Source of the DNA: Aquilaria yunnanensis
Taxonomy: Eukaryota; Streptophyta; Magnoliopsida; Malvales; Thymelaeaceae
NCBI GenBank assembly: GCA_039654915.1
Contig: CM077597.1
Coordinates: 37,360,001 to 37,424,000 of the forward strand
Length of the DNA: 64,000 nucleotides
Reading direction: 5' to 3'
In this document: piece after piece, positions 10,679 through 22,700 of the stretch
Numbering within the stretch: the stretch's first letter is position 1
Layout of the letters: each line of letters begins with the position of its first letter
The notes under the pieces: generated by a model
What the model was told of the DNA's origin: nothing
What the model saw: only the letters and a program-made list of their open reading frames with translations
The model's database searches: none
Made by a program: the position numbers and the translations under genes

Positions 10679-13169
10679 TGTCACACCCCATACAGGCCCC
10701 AGCCTATGAACTCTCAATGCCACCCACCATTTCTACCCAAGAGTTATTAAAATACTCTTATGTTCAGGTGTTATTAACTACCTTTTATTTTCGCTATTGC
10801 TTGTTAGGTAGTTTTAAGTCTTATTTTCTTAAGCTGGGAGCTGGGAAGTGCCCCAGGAGGCTTATGAGTTATTTAGAACAATTACCTGTAACTTAAGTAA
10901 GGCCCAACCACTATCTTGCAACACAAGGCAAGGCTGTAAATCAGTAACTTGCAATACAAGCAAGGCATACACTTAATCTGTTAAGTGTCTAGGATGTGTG
11001 CTCATCAAGTGTGCTACTCCAATACATGTCAACAAAGATGCCCATCTCATCAAGTTTTAGGAATCATTTTCATGTTCTTGAACATTTAGGCAACTAAAGA
11101 ACACAAGAGATTCCATGCATCAAAGTACATCCTTCCATGTAACAAAGCATAACTTGGCATTCAAGCATCCAAAATACTTACATAAAACCATAATTCAACC
11201 GAGGCTAATATACACAAAAGTAGCCTACATACAAGTACTATTAACTTGGCAGCATACCAAGAGTACCCATTGTCCAAAATCAGCCAAAGTTATGCATTAC
11301 ATTCAAGTTTACCTATAGTACACAAGAAGGATCTTAAAGACTACATACATGACCATAGTTTGAAGTACTAAACCTATGATCAAGTTCATAGTCATAAAGG
11401 CAAACCACCACACTAAAGCCCAAGAACACACATCCATGTCCTCTGCTAGACAAGTGCCACAATCTAATCATAGCCTACAAAACTTGTACCATAAGTTTTG
11501 GGCATAAACCATAAACGTAAGACTTGGAAGAATAATTCAATTAGGCCAAGTACAACATTGGCACATACCTTAAGCACAAAAACACCACTAAAACACAAAA
11601 GCTAGCAACTCAAACAAAACTACTCAAGCTGAATATCCTTTCCTGAAACAAGAAATGTGAATGGGCAATGAGTAACAATTACTCAGTAGGATTCACAAAT
11701 GACCATATTTGGTATATTTAGTTAAGTCCAAGAGTTAACCACCAATAGCTTAACATGTCCTACAAGAAAGACGTTGAAAACACAAGAACACAATATACAC
11801 ATATAGTAACCGAGGCATATTAAGCATATTTAAGCTACCTACAATTGGTTAGCACACACAAACAAACAATCAAGCAAAAAACTCACACACACAATGACCA
11901 TTCGGCCGAAACCCAAGCATGCGCCTTTGTGCGCCTTTGCACTTATTACTCCACCATTTTAGTCCACCATCCACTAGAGCTCTGAAATTTCTAGCAAGTT
12001 GGCCTCTCTCACTAGAATTTCTAGAACATGCCAATAATTGATTAGCTAACCAATGCTCATAAAATTGAATCACCTCAATAAGCCCATCAAGTAACTAAGG
12101 CCATTTAGTACACTTAACCATCACTTAGTCACTCTAACTACTTGAATCAAGGCACATTACCAAGCAAACAAGTAATCCGTGAACCCTACCTCTTAACAAA
12201 GCTTGAGTCTACTCGGGTGAGCTTGAGTATCCAAATCCAAAATGTGTCTTCCAAACCAAACTTCCTAGCATATTTTGACTATCATTTAATCAATAATATC
12301 ACTTGATCATGGAAAATTTCCAAGAAAACCAAGTGAATTATGAATCTTTACCTCAACAACAAGCTTGATTGTCTCAGTTTTGCCTTGAACCTTCAAGAAC
12401 ACCATGCAACTTCAAGAACTCCAAGAACACTTCATGAACATGCCAAGAACAATTTCAGCTTAGCTTGGATTCTTCAAGAACAAGCTTCAATCTTCATGAA
12501 CAACAAGCCATCTCCAAGCTTTTGGCCATGAACTCACATAAACTCTCAAGAATAAGCAATTTTTGGCCAAGAACACTCAAGAACAAGTGAAGAACCATGA
12601 TGAACAAGGAAGAACAATATGTTTCAGCCAAGAGCTCTCCAAGGCATGCAAGTGCAAGAAATGCCAAATGAAAGGAATGTCAAAGTGCTAGAATGGCAGG
12701 CCAACATTCCATTCTTTCATCAATAAACAATTCAATTTCCTTCACCATCACATTAAACAATTCTTTCCCCTTAAAAAATTAATTTCTTCTACTAAGAAAC
12801 CCAATATAATAATGCCTCCACTTGCAAAATCCATTTGTTTAATATATAAGGCATGGCCAGCCATGGACCAAAAGTCCATGAAAATGGTCTAACTCCGCAC
12901 TAGTCCTTCAACAAAAATGCATGGCTGAAATTGTCCATTCCTTGTTTGCAGCTTCACTTGCACCCCTAGTTTAAGTGTGCAATGCATTCCTCCAACTTTA
13001 TTTCTTGCCAAACTCCACATAGTCTTCCATTTAAGTGCACTTAAGGCAGATAGTTTTGTAGTCTTGCATTCACATCACTATTACCTTGTTCAATTGAGTC
13101 CCTCTTGTATTTAATTGTATGTTTCTTATTTTTCTTGGCTTTAGCCAAGTACTGAAGGTGGTCCTAACA
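10679..13169 (-). mobile_element. Solo LTR of the chromovirus 1 family, TSD ATTT(A/T)
   Basis: Read on the minus strand it starts TGTTAGGACCACCTTC at 13169 and ends GGTGTGACA at 10679 (2491 bp). Flanks are ATTTA at 10674-10678 and ATTTT at 13170-13174; the undisturbed 5' LTR copy reads ATTTC there, so both copies have mutated at one base. It is inserted within the 3' LTR of its own family in opposite orientation, creating a long inverted repeat with the surrounding LTR segments. Confidence 0.94.
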
Positions 13170-14303
13170 ATTTTGGTTTGGAAGCTCATGTTGAACTTGG
13201 ATGTTCAAGCATTAACCGAGGAGACTCAAGTTTTGTTTGGAAAGGTAGGGTTCACGGATTACTTGTTTGCTTGGTAATGTGCCATGATTCAAGTAGTTAG
13301 AGTGACTAAGTGATGGTTAAGTGTGCAAAATGACCTTAGTTACTTGATGGGCTTATTGAGCTGATTTGGTTTTATGAGCATTGGTTAGCTAATCAATTAT
13401 TGGTATGTGCTAGAAATTCTAGTAAGGGAGGCCAACTTGCTAGAAATTTTGGAGCTCTAGTAGAAGGTGGACTAAAATGGTGGAGTAGGAAGTGCAATGG
13501 TGCACAAGGGCACAGGCTTGGGTTTCGGCTGAATGATCATTCTGGTGTGTGTGTGAGTTGTGTGCTTGATTGTTTGTTTGTGTGTCCTAACCAATTGTAG
13601 GTAGTTTAATTATGCTTATTATGTCTTGGTTACTATATGTGTATATTGTGTTCTTGTGTTTTCAATGTCTTTCTTGCAAGATAAGTAAGCTAGTGGAGGT
13701 TAAGTCTTGGACTTAACTAAATAGACCAAATATGGTCGGTTGTGAATCCTATTGAGTATAATTACTCATGCCCATTATATTTGTGTTTCAGGCAAGGGCT
13801 TAGAGCTTTAGTGATTAGTGCTTGGTTTGCTTGCTTGTGAATCAAGTAGTTCACATATTGCTTGAGGTATGTGTGCCAACTAAAACTTGGCTTAATTGAG
13901 TTATATTTACAAGTATTATGTTTATGGTTTATGCCCAAAACTTATGGTACAAGTTTTGCAGGCTGTGATTAGATTGTGTGACTTGTCTAGCAGAGGAGAT
14001 GGATGTGTGTACTTGGGCTCTAGTGTGGTGGTTTGCCTTTATGACTATGAACTTGATCATAAGTTTAGTACTTCAGACTATGGTCATGTATGTAGTTTTA
14101 AGATCCTTCTCGGGTACTATAGGTAAACTTGAATGTAATGCATAACTTTGGCTGATTTTGGACAATGGGTACTCTTGGTATGTTGCCAAGTTAATAGTAC
14201 TTGTATGTAGGCTACTTTTGTGTATATTAGCCTCGGTTGAATTATCGTTTTGTGTAAGTATTTTGGATGCTTGAATGCCAAGTTATGCTTTTGTTATATG
14301 GAA
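13170..14303 (+). mobile_element. 3' LTR of chromovirus 1, segment 2
   Basis: Continues the host LTR after the first solo LTR (TTTTGGTTTGGAAGCTCATG, matching base 29 onward of the window). It runs to TATATGGAA at 14303, where a second solo LTR is inserted. Both flanks match the uninterrupted 5' LTR at 29-1163. Confidence 0.93.
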
Positions 14304-16885
14304 TGTTAGGACCATCACTCAGTACTTGGATTAGGCCAAGAATGCAGAGAAAACACAAAATAAACATGAGGGACTTGATTGAAAATGAGGATAAGGGTGT
14401 AAGTGCAAACCTAAGAAAGTTTGGGTTCTAAGTGTACATGAAAAATTGGACGATGATGTTTTTGGCATGAAATAAAGTTGGAGGACTACAATGCACACTT
14501 GAACTAGGGATGCATTTGAAACTATGAAACTTAAATTAGCAATTTCGGCCATGCAAATAAGTGCAAGGAGAAATGAACAATTAGACCAATTTCTTTGGTG
14601 GCTTTGATGGCTGGTCATGTTTGTCTCCCACCAAGGTTTATGCCATCAATTACATGGTTTAATTAATTAATAAATATTTTGGTAATTAACCGAAATATGC
14701 ATGGGATAATGACCATTTTCAGCCATTTGGATTAATGCTTGGCAATGTAGGCCATGAATCAAGATTAATGCCGAAAGGAAGGTGCATTTTAGTGACTAAA
14801 GTGAAGCCATGGATTCTTGAGGGGTGAAATGAACCATGCAAACTAGTATGAGATTAAATAGAGTATTAGACCATTTTTTTGGACATGTGTCCATGTCCGG
14901 CTGCCATGTCTCCCATTAAACAAATTAAACAAATGTTTTTGGCTTTGAGTTTGTTTTGTTTTGTTGGCCGAAACTTGAAGTGTTCTAGGAAGCCTTGCAT
15001 GTTCTTGGTGTTCTTGATGTTTTGCTACCGAGTTCATACCAAATTAGTGTTGATTTGAAGCTTGGACATAAAATCAAGCTTGGAGTCTTCATTTTCGGCA
15101 TTAGGCGACCTCGAGTTTCAAGTTGGAAGCTTGGAATTGAAGAAACAAGGTTTGCCCGAGAGTCGTTCAAGCTTAAATTAGAGGTATAGCTTCATAAGCT
15201 CACTTTTTTTCTTGGTAATGTCCATGATCAAGTGATTAGAATGGCTAAGTGATGGCCTTGTTATGCTAGGCAACCTTGGTTTGGAAAGCAAATTTCGGCC
15301 ATAGAGACACACACTCAACCGAGAGCTCAAGCTTGTGTTTGAGAAGGTAGGATTCATGTTTTACTTGCTTGCTTGGTAATTATTCCATGAACAAGTAATT
15401 ATGAGTAGCTAAGTGATAGTCAAGGTGTGCTATGTGATCTTAGTTACTTGATGGGCATACTGAGTGAACTTTCGGGTTCGAACGGAAATGGTGAACTTTC
15501 GGGTTCATAGTGGATTTTGCTAGCTAATCCAAGTAATGGCAAGCACCTAAAGTTCTTAGCAACTTAGGCCAACTTTCTAATAAACTTGGAGCTCTAGAGG
15601 TATGGTGGTTATTGGAAGTGCTTGAAGTGCAAAAGTGGAATTTGGTGCTTGCTAGTGGTTTCGGCCTATGTTGAAATTGTGGTGTGTGTGTGAGTTATGT
15701 GCTTGATTGTTTTTTTTCGTGTGCTAACAAATTGTAGATAGCTTAGTTATGCATATTATCTCTCGGTTACTATATGTGTATATTGTGTTTTTGTGTTTTC
15801 TATGTTTTCTTACAGGAGAAGTAAGCTAGGAGGTTAAGTCTTGGACTTAACTAAATAAACCAAGTATGGTTGTTTGTGAATCCTACTGAGTGATTGTCAC
15901 TCATTGCCCATATATTTCTTGTTTTAGGAAAGGATATTCAGCTTGAGTAGTTTGCTTGAGTTGCTTGTTTGTGTGCTAGGTAGTGCACTTATTGTACAAG
16001 GTATGTGCCAACTCAATCTTGGCTTGAATAATTGCAATTACAAGTCTTATGGTTTAAGGCTGAAACTTATGCTCTAAGTTTTGTAGGCCTGAGTAGTTGT
16101 GGGACACGTTTAGGTGCAGGATGGATTTGTGGATTATGGCTCTGATTGTAGTGTTTACTTTCATGACCATGAATATGGTCATTGGGTTGGTGCTTCAATG
16201 TGTGCTGCTGTATTACACACTTAGGTTCCTTCTTGGGGACTAAGGAAACTTAGCTTGTAAAACTTAACCTTGGCTATTTTGGACTTGAAGCATCTTTGGA
16301 ATGTTTCCAAGCTAGTGATGCTTGTACTTAGGCTATTTTGTGTGTATATAACCTTTGCTGGACATGGTTTTGTATGTACATATGTTGGATGCTTATGTGC
16401 CAAGTTATGTTAAGTTATGAGCTCATGGCTATATTGTATGTAAGAAACCTCTTGAGATACTTTGTTTAGCTAAAAATACATGTGCATGGAAACCTTGATT
16501 TTCAAAACTACAATGATGTGGGCATCTTGGTTGTCATTCATGAAAGTAGCACACCTGATGAGCACACATCCTAGACACTTAACTGATTAAGTGTATGCCT
16601 TGCTTGTATTGCAAGTTACTAATTTTTAGCCTTGCCTTGTGCTGCAAGTTAGTGGTTGGGCCTTACCTAAGCTGCAGGTATTTGTTCTAAACAACTTATA
16701 AGCCTCTTGGGGCACCCTTCCAGCTCTCAGCTTAAGAAAATAAGACTTAAACTACCTAACAAGCATTAGCCAAAATAAAATGGTAGTTAATAACACTTGA
16801 ACTTAAGGGTATCCAAATAACTCATGGGTAGGTTTGGTGAGTGGCACTGAGAGTGCACTGGTTGGGGCCTGGGTGGGGTGTGACG
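14304..16885 (+). mobile_element. Solo LTR of the chromovirus 1 family, TSD TGGAA
   Basis: Starts TGTTAGGACC and ends GGTGTGACG (2582 bp; the terminal CA has become CG). Perfect duplications TGGAA flank it at 14299-14303 and 16886-16890. It has the same orientation as its host LTR, so the region reads as a partly tandem LTR. No coding sequence is seen. Confidence 0.95.
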
Positions 16886-17344
16886 TGGAAGGAAGTACTT
16901 TGATGCATGGAATCTCTTGTGTTCTTTACTTGCCCAAATGTTCATGAACATGAAAATGATTTCCAAAACTTGATGAGATGGGCATTTTTGTTGACATGCA
17001 TTGGAGTAGCACACTTGATGAGCACACATCCTAGACACTCAACAGATTAAGTGTATGCCTTGCTTGTATTACAAGTTACTAATTTACAACCTTGCTTTAT
17101 GTTGCAAGATAGTGGTTGGGCCTTACTTAAGCTGCAGGTAATTGTTCTAAATAACTCATAAGCCTCCTAGGGCACCTCCCAGCTCTCAGCTTAAGAAAAT
17201 AAAACTTAAAACTACCTAACAAACAATAGCCAAAATAAAAGGTAGTTAATAACACTTGAACATAAGAGTATTTAAATAACACTTGGATTGAAATGGTAAG
17301 TGGCGCTGAAAGTGCACAGGCTGGGGCCTGTGTGGGGTTTGACA
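16886..17344 (+). mobile_element. 3' LTR of chromovirus 1, terminal segment
   Basis: Resumes at TGGAAGGAAGTACTTTG, as in the 5' LTR at about 1159, and ends GGGGTTTGACA at 17344. The next five bases, CTAAG, are the expected right TSD of the whole element. Confidence 0.92.
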
Positions 17345-17349
17345 CTAAG

Positions 17350-17680
17350 TACTCCAATGTAAGATAACTTAACAAGCTTTTAGAAGCCTATCTACTACCT
17401 TTACACTGATAGGATTTTACTGAAAGTTCAGCACCAATAGACTTCCTTCACCCTCTGTTTTGTGCCGGAACTCACTAATGGAAGCTAACTTAACAAGTGA
17501 AACTTGTCTGTTAACACTTACACTGAAAAAGTTCCACTCTGGGTTTGGCACCCATGCTCCTATGGCAAACCTTTTACTTCAAGCTAGTTTAACAAGTATA
17601 ACACTTGTCCACTAACTCTCACATAGTCAATTCCTTTCTCTAGGTTTGGTACTTGACAACTCCTAATGATCATTAGACTA
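17350..17680. repeat. Degenerate tandem array, three units of about 100-120 bp
   Basis: The motif AAGCTAACTTAACAAG (with variants) recurs near 17362, 17482 and 17580. Each is followed by ACTTGT, a cytosine-rich stretch, ACACTGA-like words and a GGTTTGGCACC or GGTTTGGTACT segment. It lies at the right flank of chromovirus 1. From 17680 to 18291 I see no gene or recognisable element. Confidence 0.55.
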
Positions 17681-18291
17681 AGTGTGTCACTAGGGTGGTA
17701 TGGCATCTCAACATACACTGATAGAACCCTAAGGCATACTCCTCTCCAGGCTCCACTATACTTTAGGGCTCCTCCAAATGAGTGAACTATTGAGAGTTGA
17801 ATGTCCCGACCTACCCTAGAGTACAAGATTTTTAATGCTTCCCTCAAATGGCCTCTTTGCATTAGGTATATCGGTGCACGAGGTATGATACCCATACACC
17901 ACCCGAGCATGATGATCCTACTACTCTTGCTACTTTAGGGTCTGTTACACTCGCATGCCTACTAGAGAAAACTTCTCTGTTACTAGCGCCAATACCTCCA
18001 AGCACTTGGAAATTTAGCTACCGAAAGGCCACCCAAGTTGAAGGTCTCGATGCTTCAACTGCCCCACTCAGAGTATCCTAGGTGCCCGAAGCCTACACAC
18101 TCAGTCTTTTCACTTCCATGCACTCAGAGCCCAACACCCTACATACATAAGATTAGCTTCTCAGGTGCATTCCTGGTACATTTTCTTCTCAGCCCCCAAA
18201 CTTACCCCATGCGTAAAGCATCTATGGGGCCCTTAGCTAAGTTACAAGGTACCACTACATTCTAGACAAACCTAGGTGTCTTCGGCTTAGT

Positions 18292-18690
18292 TGTTAACAC
18301 CTCACAAAAATGGGAGAATTACAAAATATGGCATAATGGTCAAAAACCATTATATTGTGTAATTCTCTTCATAGTGATTGAAGTGTGGGGGGTAAAAGGC
18401 ATGATCAGCACCTCCTTAAAAGTGTTCCAAGTTGGTAACTTGGCTCCCAAGAAAAGCCTTAAGGATTGCTTGTTTGTGAAACAACCTATGGACTTTTTTG
18501 TAAGGTTTTGGAAATTCAGATGCTCAATTGCAAAACTTTCAAGAAATAGCTTTTCAAGGTTGTGGGAACGATATGGATGGTATGAAAGTGCTATTGGAGG
18601 ACCAAATTGCTTATGGAAGACAAGTGTGGGCAAAGAAAACACAAAAAGGGCTTAAGGACCTAAGTGTCCTAGTGTAGGCCATTGGTTGTA
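18292..18690 (+). mobile_element. 5' end of a TGTTACC-family LTR (partial)
   Basis: Starts TGTTAACACCTCAC and matches the first 400 bp of the solo LTR at 36041 well (GTGTTCCAAGTTGGTAACTT, AAAGCCTTAAGGATTGCTTG and so on). After about 18690 the match stops. No right end or TSD was found. A 93-codon open frame at 18374-18655 is shared with the other family copies (see findings). Confidence 0.7.
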
Positions 18691-20070
18691 GTTTAAGGTT
18701 TTCTCAGGACAAAGAAGGAAATTCAAGTGCAATTTCAAGAAGGAAAGGATATTTCGGCTACAAGGCAGCAAGTTCTAGTGGCAACAAGCTTCATTGGGCT
18801 TCTGAAGGTTTCATTTGGTGGTTAGGGGTAAATATGTTTGTTTGTCCCTAAATTTAGAAGCATGGCTTATGATTCCTGTGGAAATGGGAGGCCATATGAA
18901 ATGGTTTCAGTTCCAAATGAACCTATATGCTAGTTAGCGGCTAGCGTTACTTTTGGCTAACTATGGTGTTCTAGCAACATATGTAAAAAGCAAGCATTAG
19001 AGCTCTATTATGGATGTTGCCAACCCATTACAAAATCTACAACTCTAAGTTTATTAGCTAAGGTAACCTAATTAAGAAAACTGAATGAATATAGTGCTAT
19101 GAAATGCTTGGTAGGCCAAGGAGGATGTTAGGCAATGTTGTGGTATGTGTGTTTTGCTTGCTTCTGTGACTGGATGCATGTGCTTACCATGGTATTATTG
19201 TCATTTTTTTTTGTGGTTCATTTCTTTTATCCTTAGATGCAAGGAAAACTCAAGAGTATAACTATGGAATATGTTATGAACTATGTTGATATGTAGGCAA
19301 GTATATGTTGTCTGGCCCTTTCCAATTTATATAACTTATGCTCTGTATGTCATCTTTTTAGTGAAAGGATTAACTAACTAAGTGTGTTGTTGTATGCTAT
19401 AGTTTTGTGTTTGTGTGTTTTAGGTAATCTTCTAGTTTCAAGAGCTAGTTAACCAATATTGCTCAATATGTGCAATAGTCAAGCATAGTGATACTTAGCT
19501 TGCAAGAACTAAGTTAATGGATAGTGGCAACTAGCTGAGAGTTTGATCTATTTTAGTGCCTAAGTTAGCTAGTTGTATAGGTCTAAGGGTGTGTTTATGT
19601 GTGTATATAATTTTGGTTAAGACAAATATACTAGTGCACTAGGACATGTACCAAAGGTGGCCTATGGTAGACATACCAGGGCACCTTGTAAACTTCTATG
19701 TTTGTCTACCTTTCATGTGCTTAAATTTTATTATATGTTATGTGTTGATAGCCCAATCAATGTTAGTCTTGGAATAGCATTTGAAACTAACTTAAACTAA
19801 AATTTTGGCACAAAAGAAACTTTTATAACTAGCCTCAACAACTTTTGCAATTTTGGTTAAAACTGAGAAGCAAAGTGCTAAAATTTGGCTAAGTACCTTC
19901 AAACACATGTCCTAAGCCACTCGATTGAGCTATATGATTCTATTTTTCTATTATACACTTGAAGTGCGTCGAAATGCACAAGCTAAAGGTGGCTTAGGCC
20001 ATGACACTTCTTTTGCTCAGGAGTATGATTCTGTTTTTCTTTTTCATAATTTATTTTGAGTTTTGCTCGA
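18691..20070. other. Unassigned, probably internal sequence of an old element
   Basis: No open frame with family resemblance. AT-rich, with many short T runs. By position it would be the internal 3' part of the Athila/Tat-like element whose LTR starts near 20105. Nothing else supported. Confidence 0.4.
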
Positions 20071-20074
20071 AGGC

Positions 20075-20104
20075 AAGAAAAAGTTGAAGCGTGGGGGGAA
20101 AAAA
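20075..20104 (+). other. Polypurine tract of an Athila/Tat-like element
   Basis: A GCTCGAAGGCAAG-like segment is followed by AGCGTGGGGGGAAAAAAA. In Athila and related plant gypsy elements a GCTCGGGGACGAGC-like segment and GTGTGGGGGAA precede the 3' LTR, so this is read as the same junction. Confidence 0.6.
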
Positions 20105-21510
20105 AGATATGGGCACATTTATACATGTTTTGCACATATGTTTCCTTGATAATTGTTTGTCTTTTAATGTGTTTTTATTGGAATTTGGTGCTTAACTAGT
20201 TCAAATTTTGTTTTCAGGTCAAATTTCAGCTTTATTTAGGTTAGGAAGGATTTTGTGCTAGTTTTGGAGTTGAATTGTAAGTTTTACTAAAATTTGGACA
20301 AACACGGCTTTAGACACGCCCATGTTAGTGACCGACATGCCTGCCTTCACCAGCTACATGCCCGTGTTCACCTACATGACCTTGATCATAATTGTGTCAT
20401 TAAATGTTAGTGATTTTTACATTCCAATGGTCAAACACAGTCGTGAACAAGGCCATGTTCTTGATTGTATTTGCCTAAACATAGTCAAGCTCATGACCCA
20501 AGCCGTATGCTGTTTAGGATTTTGAAGCTATTTTTAAGGTTTTGAATCAAAATAAGAGGAAAGGTACCAAAAGACAGCCAAGGGTTGCTAGGGAAGGCCT
20601 AAAGAAAAAATAGGAGAGGTGAAAATACATAGATAAAAAGTTGAGTTTTCATCGAACAAAGCTGTTAAAGGCAGTTTCGATGCTTAACACCAATTAATGT
20701 GTATCGGATCAAGAATTCTTTGGAAGACATGCAATTCAAAGATGGAGATTTCTTTTCCTAGTTTTTACTTCTTTCTCTTGCGTTTATTTTTCAGAATGAT
20801 GAACAAAATTCTCTGCTCACGCTTAGAGTAGATGAACGTTGATGTTATTATTATGAATACTTTTGGTTTAATATAATTATGGTTTTGTTGTGATATATCC
20901 AATATGCTTTATTGAATCGATTAATAGTTTCTAGCTTATTAATTCAACGTGGGATGATGAACATATGCAAGTAGTATCCAATATATTTTTTGTGGATCAC
21001 TGTTGGGTTAGACAACATATTGTCTTTGTTTGGAATAATAGTTGAGGCATAATACCTCTAAACCAGGGTGAAACATAGTAGTTGGGTCGTAAAACTAGTA
21101 ATGCATTCTTAGGAAGTACAATAGGACTTGCCACCTTATCAATGACTTAAGAATAGGGGTTAGTGACGAGAATAATAGGGAGCAAATCTAATTTTGGTAA
21201 TACTCCAAGGTCCAAGTTAATCATATGCTTGTTAAACTAAAGTAGGAACAACAAAATGAATTTCTAGGTGGATTCAAATCTAAGTATGACAAATTATAGT
21301 CTAATTGTTTTCCACTACCAATAGTTAGTTGTTTATTTTTTTTACTGCAACAGTTATTTTAGTTAATTAGTGACAAATTCCTTTAAATATTGCTTAGATA
21401 GTAGAGAGAAATATTGAGTATGGTAAACAACTTCATTCCTTGGGAAAAATGATCTTGGTACTTGCCACTGCTATACTTTAATGATAGGTGCACTTTCTTG
21501 TGAGTTAACA
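20105..21510 (+). mobile_element. Athila/Tat-like 3' LTR (about 1.4 kb)
   Basis: Follows the polypurine tract. It starts GATATGGGCACATTTATACA (the usual TGATAAGTGCA start, mutated) and contains cytosine/guanine words such as ACACGG and GGCCATG typical of this LTR group. It ends with GGGAAAAATGATCTTGG, a CACTGCTATA segment, GATAGGTGCACTTTC and GAGTTAACA. The match is to a remembered family pattern, not an alignment; the ends are approximate and no TSD was seen. Confidence 0.58.
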
Positions 21511-22560
21511 TATTCATAAGTACAGAGAGATTTGACACATCCACATTATTCATTAGTGTAATGGAAAAAACTGTGAATTAAAACAAACAACAATAAGCTT
21601 GAAAGGAGTTTGTCACAAATCAAATTAATTAATGTTGGAAAGATGTCCAGCCACGCACAATGTATGTATTATGATGAATCCAAGGAGTATCTTAGGAGGT
21701 CTTACACAAAGGCAAACAATCAGTGCTTTGCCAAGCTTTCAAGGAAGAAAGAAACAAGGAGTGTTGTACGAAGCTCTTAAGGAGGTGACAAGTAGATGGA
21801 AAGTGCCCCTCCATGGCCAACGCATATGAACCCAAAGCAACCCCTTCTAAGCCATATAAGTGTTGTGACCCTTCCATTCCTACTTATGGTCACACCTCTA
21901 AGCTTTCCCAAATCTAAAAACCTGCTACCCGAAAGCAAGCTTTATACCTAATCACACCTGTCCTACCCAAGACACCCTCCCATAATTATCCAAGCCAATG
22001 GATCTACTTCTACATTTATAGAATATACTGAAGCCATGCTTGAAGAATGCAACTCTAACCAAGATTGGCTTGACAAAGTTAATGCCTTCAAATCAAAGAA
22101 GGTACAATGAAATTCTTGTGAGGATGAAGGAAAATAAATTTGAGAGGAAAATTGAACACCTAGGAAAAAATCTTGAGACAAAAGATGAGAAAAAATTCAA
22201 AGTGTCGTGAGAAGAGTAAAATTCAATAGAAAGTAAGTCGTTCAAAGTTTAGAGAAGAAATTGAAAAAGAAGTTGAGATAAAACAAGTGCTTGATGAATG
22301 CAAGCTAAGTTAAGGAAAAAAGACCTACGGAGAAGCCATGCTCTCCGCTAACATGACAAAGTCTGCTTTTTGTGTTATGTTGTCTTCTTTTCATGAATCT
22401 AGTGAAGTTGATCTCAAAGGAACAATTTCCAAGGAAAAATAAGTCTCAAGTGAAGAAATGGTGAGTTGGGCCAAATCTACATTGATTAAAGGTCCATGTG
22501 ACGAGAAAGTGGAAGTGTAGTAAGAAAATGTTCTTAAAAATGGTTAAAACAAAATTTTGA
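21511..22560 (+). pseudogene. Degenerate lysine/glutamate-rich coding-like sequence, unidentified
   Basis: From about 21980 to 22330 the plus strand reads as a lysine and glutamate-rich, coiled-coil-like sequence broken by stops in every frame (AAGATGAGAAAAAATTCAAA and similar). Codon-like spacing suggests an old gag or structural gene. I do not recognise the family. From 21511 to 21980 nothing is supported. Confidence 0.3.
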
Positions 22561-22638
22561 GCTTAATCGAGTCTATGGTTAAAAAGTACAATACATAGAG
22601 GTTTCAAACATCCACTATAATGTATTTCCTTCATTTGT

Positions 22639-22700
22639 CTAGGTCTGAAGCTATTTTGGATGATTTCATCTAGGTCTGACACTATTTTGAATGATTTCAT
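22639..22700. repeat. 31-bp tandem duplication
   Basis: Two adjacent 31-bp copies (22639-22669 and 22670-22700) starting CTAGGTCTGA and ending GATGATTTCAT / AATGATTTCAT. They differ at a few bases, so the duplication is not recent. Confidence 0.9.

Larger units (their letters stand above)
1..17344 (+). mobile_element. Chromovirus 1: Ty3/gypsy (Tekay/Del-like) element, nested and decayed
   Basis: A near-complete LTR retrotransposon whose left end lies outside the window. In order it has a 5' LTR (partial), primer binding site, gag, protease, RT, RNase H, integrase with chromodomain, polypurine tract and a 3' LTR ending TGACA at 17344. The flank after it is CTAAG, which should be its TSD; the left copy is out of view. 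Removing the three inserted solo LTRs gives a 3' LTR of about 2.7 kb whose last 1.6 kb matches the visible 5' LTR in length and order. Domain order (integrase last) and the chromodomain identify a chromovirus. At least 16 in-frame stops and two frameshifts make it non-autonomous. Confidence 0.93.
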
